Shown in pieces: positions 1 to 9,896 of a DNA stretch of 64,000 nt; position 1 is the first letter of the stretch; every line of letters starts with the position of its first letter. The notes beneath the pieces are model-generated. The model saw only the letters and a list, made by a program, of their open reading frames with translations, did not search any database and had not been told where the DNA came from. Source of the stretch: Solicoccozyma terricola (Eukaryota > Basidiomycota > Tremellomycetes > Filobasidiales > Piskurozymaceae); contig BCLD01000020.1 of the NCBI GenBank assembly GCA_001600875.1, positions 70,900 through 134,899 on the forward strand, given 5' to 3'. A program made the position numbers and the translations under genes.

Positions 1-257
1 AATTCCTCAATGTTGTCACTACTGAGACCGCCATTTGCTGCGACGTTTGCTGCGGGGGCTGCCGGGGGCCAGGACCCAGCTGCCGGTGGTGGCTCCAACT
101 GGTTTTGCAGGATCTCCGGTAGGCAGTCCACCTCGTCACTTAGATGTAGACATTTAGCTCCTTGATGCAAAGGTTTGCTGAACATATTGTCGTCCGCAAT
201 TGATTGCTCGACACGAGCATCAAGGTGGTGCTGTCTGAGGGAAAACTTCACCGCCTC
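1..257 (-). CDS. Partial open frame running off the left edge
   Basis: The minus strand is open from about position 274 to the window edge. A likely intron acceptor sits near 258, with a CTGAG branch-like motif upstream. The translation has an acidic segment (SDEVDCLPEIL) followed by a Pro/Ala-rich tail, which would suit the disordered end of a fungal protein. No domain is recognisable. The plus strand is also partly open here, so the strand is uncertain. It could be an internal exon of a gene lying mostly outside the window. Confidence 0.2.
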
Positions 258-322
258 CTTACGAAAGGGAACAACTCAGCGGGAGCCAACGTCGGCTGCT
301 CTCGGCCTCGAGTCCGTAGTAA

Positions 323-718
323 GTTGCGGCCCTGGGTTTGCATAGTACACCTTTGAGATATGTAAAGCCCTTCGAACAGGTCTACACGAGTCCGATCGTA
401 TGGCTTGAGCTTGGGCCGGCCATGTCCGTCGAAGACACAACCAATTAGACCTCCTTCGACCTCCGCCCGGGCTCCACATCTCGTTATGCCGCGATCTCTT
501 ATGACACGACGTCCGCAGATACGGAGTCTGGAACCCGCTATCACGATATTGGCTGTATTGAGGTTTGGCCCGGGTGGAAGGTGGAAGTTGCACCGGGGAG
601 TAGGAAGCCTGTTGTGAACTGTTACAAAAAGAGTAAGGGAGAGTGGGTTACCAGCAAGATCGTCGGATTCATGGGCCACAAGGTCTCGAACGCCAAGCCC
701 AGCGTGATATCACCATGA
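323..718 (+). pseudogene. Protein-like frame with internal TAG
   Basis: One plus-strand frame reads as plausible protein on both sides of a single TAG at 446-448 and ends with TGA at 716-718. The downstream part is rich in Tyr, Trp and Gly (for example GWKVEVAPGSRKPVVNCYKK). I do not recognise the family. The TAG may be a nonsense mutation, or the last bases of an intron, since it ends in AG and codons after it are clean. No upstream start or donor is convincing, so it is best treated as a gene remnant or internal exon. Confidence 0.3.
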
Positions 719-2187
719 AACAGGAGATATCGTACCTGCTGGTTCTTGTGATCCTGGGCCTCAAGATGTTGGTTGCGACATCGACAGTGAAACGTTCCTG
801 GACAAAAATGCTTCGGAGAATAAGCGGTTGCAACACGGGAAACAATATTCAGTTGAGGCCCTCTACTTTAACATTTCTTGCTCAAAATAACCTGTATAGT
901 AAAGTATGTAGCTCTAGATCAAGCTTTCCCTCATTCCATTGCATCCTGATGTATCCTACGGTTCCCCTTTCCATTGTGTACACACTAAAACTCAGGGTTC
1001 CATCCCGGAAAACCCTGAATATTCCTTTCCCTAATCTTCCGCCATCAGCTGAATATCTACCTTCTCCACCCACACTTCGCATGGCGATTACGCAGACCGT
1101 GTGAGAATTAATCCCGAGCTTTCCAGTTTCCTGCAGATGGCGGTGCTGAACTATATCGCTGGCCCGGTGGCGCTTGTCCAACATTCATGTCTGTTTTTTT
1201 ACATGTCACGCGTATCAGCCAGTAGAATTGGTAGGAAACTGATCCGCCAAACAAAAGGCTGTAACTGATGTCAATTCGATTCAGCCGTACCTTGTCTCCC
1301 TCACCGCCGTCGTCAGTAATTGAGTGCAAAATGTACTACTACTTCCAATGAACCCTTCCTAGTTCGCTGCTTCGATGCCTTCCAATCCATCCGGCAAGCA
1401 GGGTCTGATCCTCCATGTGCTTCCCTCCAAACTGCTTTGACAAGGTAGCCCGCCGCTGGTATATTGGACACATCCACTTCGCACAGGACGATGAGAAAGT
1501 AACCCTCACCATTCATTATTTCCGTAAAACAAGCGGAAGACGATTTGCAGATCAACTGGCATGACAGTGGGCAGCCGGCGGGACTGGTGAATGCTTTGCA
1601 GAGAGATGCGTTGTAATGACACGGGAACGTACGATCGCATGAACTGTTTGGAGTTGCAGGGGTAGAAGCAGGATGATGACGTCGTGGTTAGGAGCTAGAG
1701 TGACAGAGCTTCAGGCGTCCTTGCTGGACGACATCGGTATGTGGGAATCTGGCCACCATACCAGCTAACTCTGGACCAATGGTACGCAAAAGTGGCTACC
1801 ACATGAACTTCGGTAATGAACTGAAAATGAATGACATGGACTGGAACTCAACTGGCCAGCTGTCAGCACTCGAACAGCGCCATACCACATTTATTAGAAG
1901 ATAAATTGAGATATAAATTGATCGGCGCGCTCTTATATATTGTTCTTGACTTCGCAGGCAGATTACAATCCGTTCTAAAGACAAAGGATTCGGTTCACCT
2001 CGTCCTATTGTAAAGTCTCCCACCTCACACAATTGGACGCTCCTTCATCACCGTTCCTGCAGGATCGTCAGCAGCAAGGTTATTGTCTGCAGGGAACCCC
2101 ATAGTGCGATCTGCCCTCCCCGGGGCTTGGTTCGTTCCCCTCGCAACCTTCTCTCCAGTCGCTGGAACGCCATTCGTAGCAAGGTTT
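719..2187. other. No recognisable gene
   Basis: About 1.5 kb with only short overlapping frames on both strands, none with a family signature or coherent splice structure. No repeat found elsewhere in the window was noticed here. Confidence 0.5.
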
Positions 2188-3058
2188 TCATCGTGGTAAT
2201 CTGTCTTCCCAGACGGGAGGGTCCTTCGCCAAATCTGATTTTATACAACTCAGCGATCCGTTCCATCCGCCTGTGAGTGGAACGCCACTCACTCCCTTGT
2301 TACCAGCATTGCTCTCCGCAAACCTAACGTAGAACAACAGACCAAGGATGACCCACCATTGAATCCATCCGAGCCAGGCGGAAGCGGTGACTTCTCGAAG
2401 TTTGTTGCACCCGGATGCTGTAGACATCTCATGTCAGCGATGAGCCGTTGCAACAGGAGAGAGAGCCAGAAACCTACATTGAATACCCAAGTCATGGCAT
2501 TTAGCGATCTTGTCAGAGATAACAATAGCGGCGGCTGTGAATAAAACCACATCAAAGGTCAGTATTCCATATCTCTATGCATTTATCTACCCAACATCCG
2601 GGCCAAACAGCGTGTTCTCATTCTAACACACGTCCTCTCCTTGTCTTCCCGCATCCTGCCCTCGCTTTCGTCGTTTTGTCGTTTGCAGACCCACGACTCA
2701 CCAAGCCACATAAAGTTCATCAAGACCGACCAACAGATTTCAACCATTATCCAAGTTCTTGCACTTTTGGTGGCGATAAGCCTTGTGAGAAAGAAGAATG
2801 TCTCGAAGATCATGGTGAATGATGAGACGAAAATGATGTAGGGGAGCCATGATGTGCTGAAGCCATCCTTGCGGATCTGCAGGGATTGGAGATGAGAGGT
2901 GAGAGATGAGAGAGAGACTAGATGACGGAAAGAATACAATGAGAGACACCCACGCGACTTTCCACATCGGAAGATAGCCCCAGCATGACCGCTGAGGATA
3001 CGAATAGAGACAAGGCGCAGAAGAAACGGGCCAAGAATGGAGTGAAGTACTTTTTCAT
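2188..3058 (-). CDS. MARVEL-like four-TM membrane protein
   Basis: Four exons (3058-2954, 2876-2702, 2534-2478, 2417-2188) join in frame to 188 codons, each intron GT-AG. The protein has four hydrophobic segments: about residues 8-28 (FLARFFCALSLF), 44-66 (LPYIIFVSSFTMIFETFFFL), 78-100 (ICWSVLMNFMWLG) and around 135-152 (WLGWIQWWVILGLLF). The pattern is a short N-terminus, four helices, a Trp/Glu-containing third helix, a cysteine before helix 4 and a polar C-tail. That is the common basidiomycete MARVEL-domain arrangement; such proteins sit in the plasma or vesicle membrane and are mostly uncharacterised. The start is the first ATG before helix 1. The family call rests on topology and motif memory, not on a search. 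Confidence 0.7.
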
Positions 3059-4183
3059 GATGTGGTATAATTTGCTGTTCGATCGTTGTAGCAAAGTCGT
3101 TGAGGTTCTATTCCCCTCCGAGGTGTTGTATTGAATTTATGTGTCTCGTGTCTGGATAGCTGTGCAGGGAAAGGTGGGACGAGGTGGCGACGACGTAGGT
3201 GGCGACTACGTAGGTGGCGAATAGACGGTGCCATCAGGATGCCGAAAGCATGGGAATTGTTCGTTCAGGTCCCGGCAACAGCGAATGCGTTCACAGCTAT
3301 TGCTAAAGTATTCATACCAACCCTGAGATACAGTAGGTGTCGTCCGACTCTCGTCACTGCCACCGGGCGCCATCAAAGAGATATGACTTGCAAACAAATT
3401 AACAGCACGTGTACCACGGCGTTTGAATGCACATGGTCTACTTTGTTGAACGGAAAGGAATCTAGGATCTTCTTGTCTATGTGTGTGCAGAGGGAGGCAG
3501 CGAACTTGGGCCAAAACTAGTTTCGAGTAAAGAAACTACAAGGCAGAATGGGCTACGTGATAGAGTGTGTGAACTCCAACATACTGATCCCCCCCCCCCC
3601 CCCCTTCGCTCGCCCCGATTTTTATTCTGCGTATTACTATAATGCACTCCGGTAGGTCCCTCAGCCTTTGCGCCCCCTGTCCAAGACTCAAATCCCATTG
3701 TTCTTCGCTCGCCCATCATCTCGAATCGCACCAAGGAACTCGTGCACGCTGTCGCTCCGAAGCGAAAGTGGGCAGAAGTGGATGTGGGATTCTTCCTCCG
3801 TATGGGATTGGGGAGGGAGAGGGGATTGATGAATAACCATTGAGTAAGGGAAATGACGTTCTGTGGAGCACAGACGATATAAAGGGATGAATTCAAACAT
3901 AGAGGATGACGTACTGAACGGGGTTATTAGCCGAGTGAAGAGTACAGCGTTCATGATCCTTGCGAGATCGAGTGCCTCCTCCTGGATACACGGGATCATA
4001 TCCTGCGTTGGGTTTATATACAACTGCGAATGCAATTCCAACTCTGGTCTGGAACCTTTGGCCTTAGTGGTACGAGGCCCCGGTTAGTGATTAGGTACTT
4101 TGCAGTTACATTCTCATTACAGTCAATCTACGAAACCCAAGGTCGAGATATTTACCTCTTGTGCGAGACAACTACCTACGCAC
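3059..4183. other. Gene-free stretch with poly-C run
   Basis: No supported gene. A 16-base C run lies at 3589-3604, and an imperfect GGTGGCGACgACGTA repeat lies around 3183-3224. Open frames near 3480-4040 on the minus strand are two overlapping frames without motifs or consistent splice signals. Confidence 0.45.
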
Positions 4184-4449
4184 TGTTGGTCGAATAAGAT
4201 TAGGGGCAGGTGATTGTAATGTGTTATGGGTAGTTCTACTCTTACAATGACTACTCCAACTCGCCAGCAGGCCTTATCTAGGCCAACCAACCAGCAGCAT
4301 AGGAGAGGTCGGTTACCTTTAGCCTTCCTATTGTCATTCCCTAGACAATGAAGCTATCCATCATTTCTGAGACACTCCACAGGGGCCTTCCCTGGAACCT
4401 TGTTCCATGGCTTACCCATGAGACATGCCGCTTTGGTCCTCCAATAACA
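4184..4449 (-). repeat. Solo LTR (copia family B) with 5-bp TSD
   Basis: This 266-bp element reads TGTTATTGGAGGACC... to ...CGACCAACA on the minus strand. It is flanked by perfect 5-bp direct repeats CGCAC at 4179-4183 and 4450-4454. The interior matches the LTR at 38624-38910 on the plus strand: shared blocks include GACCAAAGCGGCA, GAACAAGGTTC, CATTGTCTAGGGAATG and TAAGGCCTGC. With no internal region attached, it is a solo LTR left by LTR-LTR recombination of a Ty1/copia element. Confidence 0.85.
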
Positions 4450-4454
4450 CGCAC

Positions 4455-5461
4455 CGGACCCACCAACGTCAGCCCGTTTCTCAAAGCCTCGATGCGATGA
4501 AACAATCGGGCATTCAGGTATGATCTCAAAAAGTAGAATAAACCTAATAAGGCGTTCGTAACGTAACGTAAGAGTCAACCAACCTCCGTCGTCGTAATAC
4601 CAGACCCTCTCGCGGTCCTGCCAAATCACTGCCTGAAAAGATATAATTGTACAGAAGACAGCCAATGATTGGATGAGCGGGTTAAGAAAAAGAGAATGAA
4701 CAACAAATTTTTCGGTTTATCATGGTTCTTGAAAAACGGGCGATGAAGTGAAAGGCTGGCGAGGTGAAAGTTTACGCTCGTTTAGAAAAAACCGGGGGTC
4801 GAGTCTTCTTCCTGACACCCCCCGAAAGGTATGACGACTCTAGTCGGGGTATAAAAACCCCGGGACCCGTCCCCCGAGTCCAACGTCCCGTCAGACTTAA
4901 AAAGATCCTCTGCAGTGCCCTTTGACCTTTCCCAAGAAAAAAAATCCGGGGGGGGGGGGGGGGGGGGGATTTCAACTATCGCAAAAAAAGGTCTGATCCA
5001 ATGATCAAATGATCGGACGTCGGACGTCGTCGACGTTTGTCCAAGTCGCTCGCGGAGTGTTGGTCCTGTATACGGGACAAGCCTCCGAGATTTTTACCCC
5101 TGGGGATTTGTATGCGTGCGGGCGGCATTCGTGCTGGGCGATAGCAGGAAGCACTGCGCACACGGGTACATACATGCACGTGAGCTTTCCGATTGTTCTC
5201 CCCAAATCCTCCTTGCACACACCTACTCTCTCTCCACTCTTTGTTCTCTCCTATACCTACTCAAATGTCTCCGGGCGGACCTTAACCTACAGTTTACAGT
5301 TACACTATTATCCTGCCGCAGACTCGGGTGCCGAGCTTGGGGGAAGCGGGTGCATTAGTTGGAGGCCACGGTAACGTAATTGGAGGGGTTGGAGATGCCG
5401 AGGCCACAGCAACGGTGGCTAGTTAAGATGCGGGCGGCGGCGGCGGGGCGGGGCGGGGGGC

Positions 5462-5492
<31 letters not shown>

Positions 5493-5544
5493 GGATTCNN
5501 NNNNNNNNNNNNNNNNNNNNNNNNNNNNNNNNNNNNNNNNNNNN

Positions 5545-5626
<82 letters not shown>

Positions 5627-7044
5627 GAACGTAGCTTGAAAACCATAAGGGATCAGTAGGTACAATGGCCCCTCCCTAAGGCTGAGACTTGAGAAAGTCC
5701 TCCTCCTCCTCAAAAGAGTGTTGTTTATCCCTTCCTTTAACAATGGATAAGAACATGGCACACACATCTTGAGCTTCATCTTTTGGCACGAGAAAGTGCG
5801 CCGCGGCGGGGGGAATCTCTCTATCTCTCTATCTATCTTTCAAAAAAAAAGCCATGGTATACGAGAATTCCTTTCACAGCTTGTAAAATACTAGGTAGGT
5901 AGTGTAGGTAAGATGAAATCCCAAAACCCCCGCGCTTTTTTTTTTTGTGTTTTTTTTCCGTGTCGCTGAATACAATGTACAACGTCCGAGTCACAAGGTG
6001 TAGGGTAAGGTGTACTTTGGGATAGATGACACGTGTCAATGCCCACTAGCCCGGGTGGACGCGGTGGGACGCGGGGGTGGGTGCGTTCTCACGGTGGCCG
6101 AGCTGAGCTGGCCCCGGTCCCCCCCCGTGCTGTTCTCGTTCTCACGGTGACCTCCAACCCGCGTGGCCGACTAGTCCCCTTTGTTGACAGTTGGACCCTT
6201 GGACCGTTGAACACTCATCCATAACATCCATCCCACAGACAGCCTGTTCACACCGCGAGACATGATCCATGATCCCAACAACATCCACATTTAATTGGCT
6301 TCCCTTTGACCCACTACAGTGGTCCGTACCCGAATCTCTTGGGACATAACATCTCTTTGCATCTCTTTGCATCTCTTGCCCACCTACTCTTTTCCCAACC
6401 ATGAATTTCGCGCCGCCGCCCGCCGCCCGCCTTCGTCTCGAGTTGTTGCGGGTACCATTTCAGCAGAAGGTAAAAGGTGGCTGCTATTAAGACCCACCGC
6501 ACCGCACCGCACCGCACAGTGTTGTGGCGTTAACTTATGGGGCGGGCCCGGGGGGGGGGGGGAAGAGATCTTTGCCTTTTGTTCTTCTAATTCGGCGGCT
6601 TGATGTTCGGGTCCTTGGACGCGGTTTGGCCTTGGGACAACCTCAAAGGGTCGTCCACGTCCACTCACACTCAAGAAATGGGCCCCGGGGGGGGGGNGGG
6701 GGNGGGGGGGGGTTGGATTCCGGAATGGGCACGGTCGACATGGGGTAAACGACTGACTTGAACTCTCACAAGCCTCAACCAAACGGCTTGATCTCGGGCA
6801 TTCCCCCTCGTCTGTATGAGAGGGGAAGTGGATTAGAGTAACAGGGAATGGTATCAGCGACATGGGAGGAATCAACCCAAGAAGAGAGGATTATTGGTGA
6901 TACCCGGTTGAGAGGCATGGAAATGACCCCCGGGAGGGTCGGAATAATCAATTAACGGGGTGAGTGGGAGTGTGGGGCAGGTGTTTAGATCTAAAAGCGT
7001 AGTGTGCGCGTGTTGCTCACCTCCCCTCCTACCTAAATAAAACA
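4455..7044. other. Gene-free low-complexity stretch
   Basis: No coding region can be supported. The stretch holds a G run at 4948-4968, the gap region described separately, CT-rich simple repeats near 5810-5840, a G run at about 6550-6562, and another G run with single Ns at 6687-6712. The sequence TTGGATTC directly follows G runs at both 5491 and 6713, which suggests related or mis-joined assembly ends. Confidence 0.5.
5461..5624. other. Assembly gap (46 N) between long G tracts
   Basis: Ns occupy 5499-5544. A G tract of about 29 bases precedes the gap, followed by TTGGATTC, and 80 consecutive G follow it. Homopolymers this long are far more likely to be assembly or gap-fill artefacts than genuine DNA. 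Frames translating them (poly-Gly or poly-Pro) were ignored. Confidence 0.9.
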
Positions 7045-7106
7045 ACTCGACGACGACCGACGACGACGACGACCGACGACGACCGACGACGACCGACGAC
7101 CGACGA
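7045..7106. repeat. GAC/CGA microsatellite
   Basis: Imperfect tandem array of CGACGAC and CGAC units. No coding context is visible on either strand. Confidence 0.75.
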
Positions 7107-7677
7107 CCTACTAGCTCTATCTGAGATCGCGTTCAAGAGCGAATACCACTCTCGAGCTCGAGCTCAAGCAAGCGAGCTCCTAGTCTCCCAGCGGCGTTGC
7201 AACAAACCAATCGTGAACATCGCCGGAAGCCACTTCCTGATGTTGAGTGGGTGGGCGTGGCGGTGGGGGGGAGGGGAGGGGTTGTAACGTCAACACCCCC
7301 TGTAACACCCCTGTAAGGACGTCGTTAGGCTAATTGACGTTATCCGACGTTCGTTATCCATCCGACTATACCAGATTTCGTCGATTTCGTCTTCGTAAGT
7401 CAAGTGATGGGTTGGGGGCTTAATCACATTTGCTTGCATTTGGCTCAAGTCGAAACGTAGCAATATACCTGTAACCCAGCCTTCAAACGCGGGCGCAAAC
7501 GGCCCTTTCGGGACCTCGTTGGGACCACAGATTGCCATGTTTCCTGTTAAGGGGAAAAAAAAAAAAAGGGTGTAACGCGCCGACGCGGAAGACGAGTAGG
7601 AGATTTTCCAGTTCAGTCCCATATAACACGAGATTGGGAGAAAACCCGTATAAACGAAGGAGTCAGGTACGTGGGAG

Positions 7678-8212
7678 ACAAAACGGTCGCGATTAGGCGC
7701 CCGCGCCCTCTTTGTCGAACAGCAAGTGACACCACCACCACCACTGCCTGCACACAGTTATGGTGAATGCCAGGTTCGGTCGGGTGGTTTTTGCGCGCTC
7801 GCGAACCTTTGAAAGCAAACATTGACGGTGCCCCCCCCCCCCCCGCGCACCAGACTTTGGGTTCTACGCCTGGCCAGAACCAATGGGTCCACAGTCGGCT
7901 ACCTACCGACAGCATGGGACCAAAGAGTGGAATCTCGCACTTGGACAGGAACAGGAGCAGGAGCAGGAGCAGAAGCCGTACCGGGGAAGGCAGCCTAGTT
8001 GCATCATCATCATCGTCGTCGTCTGCAAGCTGGATGCGTGGGTGATAAAACGGTCGCGATTAGCGCCGCGACCCTTTTGTCAAACAGCAAGTTCACCACC
8101 ACCACCACTGCTGCTGCTGCTGCACACAGTTATGGTTAATGCCAGGTTCGGTCGGGTTGTTTTTGCGCGCTCGCGACCCTTTGAAAGCAACATTGACGGT
8201 GGCCCCCCCGGT

Positions 8213-8259
<47 letters not shown>

Positions 8260-8370
8260 CGCCGCACCAGACTTTGGATTCTACGCCTGGCCAGAACCGA
8301 TGGGGGTCCACAGTTCGGCTACCTACCGACAGCATGGGACCAAAGAGTGGAATCTCGCACTTGGACAGGA

Positions 8371-8402
<32 letters not shown>

Positions 8403-8472
8403 CGTACCGGGGAAGGCGGCCTAGTTGCATCGTCGTCGTCGTCGTCGTCGTCGTCTGCAAGCTGGATACGTG
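7678..8472. repeat. Tandem duplication, two diverged copies of about 370-425 bp
   Basis: Copy 1 (about 7678-8045) and copy 2 (about 8046-8472) both begin AAAACGGTCGCGATTAG and share the same order of blocks. These are a CACCAC run, CACACAGTTATGGT, TGCCAGGTTCGGTCGGG, GCGCGCTCGCGA, a C tract, a TCTACGCCTGGCCAGAACC block, GGGACCAAAGAGTGGAATC, a GGAGCA array and a TCATCATCG/CGTCGT array. The copies differ mainly in tract length: the C run is about 15 in copy 1 and over 40 in copy 2, with GGAGCA and TCG repeats also expanded. Long frames cross both copies but are low-complexity, and no domain is seen. Confidence 0.85.
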
Positions 8473-8545
8473 CGTCCTACTCGTGGGACTCACGCATTGG
8501 GGTTCCCCGCTTAACCACTGATGGTTGCCCTATGAACATTGCAGA

Positions 8546-9557
8546 GCCTATGGGTTCGGCTTCAAAGTTATCAAACGTTACTGTGGAGAGGCGTACCCAT
8601 GGTCGATGTCCGAAAGGTGCGTTCGTGCGTGCGTTCGTTCGTTCTCCCCCCCCCCCCCCCCGGAGATCTCGAGATCGTTCCCAGCCATTCATGCCGAGTT
8701 TTTTCCTTTTCCTTTTCCGTTTTTGATGCCTGTGCAGGATCTACTGGAGGCTAGTCTCGATCAAGTTTTGGTCAGATGTCTCGGAGATCAATTGGAAACA
8801 ACCTGGAGGGGCAGCAAACTCGTTTTATTAGCCCCCGCGCACAGCACTGTGATTTATAAATTTTTTGGCCCTACGTTGAAGGTAAGACGCGCATTCTATT
8901 TCGTGGAATTCGACCGTGGACCGAGTTCGAAACCATAGTCCGTTCTGACATGGCCGTCCGTCCGTCCGCCTTTCATCAGGGCTCGCCGATTCTGGTCGTC
9001 TAAAGTGCGTCCATGTTCCTTCCCTTCCTGCGAGTTTTATTAAATTTGAGAATGGCTACCCTGACTTGCAGCGACAACACTCAATCTCAGGTATCTGCAA
9101 CAATGTCGATCTGTCAATAGTCTCCCACCCACTCCAATACGTTCAACATTACTCATCACCTATTTGTGACCAACGACTCCCTCCTCGCCGGATCAAAAGC
9201 ATGGTGCAAGTCCCTCTCCCACTACGAAAACACCTGCCAAAGGGTGATGGAACGAACTACTGGACGACGACGAGAGGGCAGAGCGAATAGCAAGCAATGC
9301 GTGGACCCTATTGAGGGACAGGTATCTATCTCCGGCTGCCATGTAAGTCTTGAACTCTGAATCACCATCGACATCCAGATCAGATCTGACGCCTGAAGGT
9401 ACCCTACCTACCGCACCGACTACGTAGTGAGTGTTATTACAGGTACGCCATCCGTGCATATGCGTCGGTGCAGAAGTTCCAACCAACTATTCGGAATGAT
9501 TCCGTCACATACGAGGCTTTCATGCTCACTGGCAGCACATATTGGAATCAGCATTGA
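8546..9557 (+). pseudogene. Decayed glycosyltransferase GT90 (CAP10-like) gene, C-terminal part
   Basis: The last two exons are recognisable. The first encodes a DDDERAERIASNAWTLLRDR stretch followed by YLSPAAM. The second, after a GTAAGT intron ending at about 9441, encodes YAIRAYASVQKF, then YEAFMLTGS, and stops at 9557. GT90/CAP10 proteins (Golgi xylosyl- or mannosyl-type transferases) usually end with xERIAxNxWxFxRDRYLSPA, then CYWR and YxSVQ. Here the CYWR block is missing, and the frame carrying DDDERAER is closed by TGA at about 9244 with no acceptor in between. Upstream exon-like pieces (8546-8617, 8739-8880) splice in phase but match the family only weakly. I read the locus as broken; it could instead be a heavily intron-split gene that I cannot assemble. 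Confidence 0.5.
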
Positions 9558-9896
9558 TGATCCGGGAACGGAACAACCACCTCGGCGTTCTCCGATCTGT
9601 TTAAAACGACATGATTGTAAAAAATGACATGGATGAGGCGGCACGCTAACGCTCGCTGAGACTGCGCAGCGGTTAGGCGGGCGGGCATGTTAAGCGAAAG
9701 CCTCATCTTGGTCTACAATCCCGTCCGTCCACTTGGAGCTTGCGTGTTGCGAATCCTGTGCCACTGCCCACTGCCCACTACCCCCGCCTCGGAGATCCGC
9801 GGTGCGACAACGGCCAACGGCAGCTGTCGCCACTGGCAGCAAGTGTCACCACCAGCAGCATCCATCCATCCGCGATCCACCAACACTCGCCCGACC

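Noticed and set aside
3477..4041. Two overlapping minus-strand frames
   Set aside because: No family signal, no consistent splice model, and interrupted by a C run.
5380..5646. Poly-Gly / poly-Pro frames across the gap
   Set aside because: Made of homopolymer and N sequence; assembly artefact.
7883..8726. Long low-complexity plus-strand frames over the tandem duplication
   Set aside because: Composition follows microsatellites (QE, RS, V or S runs); all three frames are equally open and no domain is seen.
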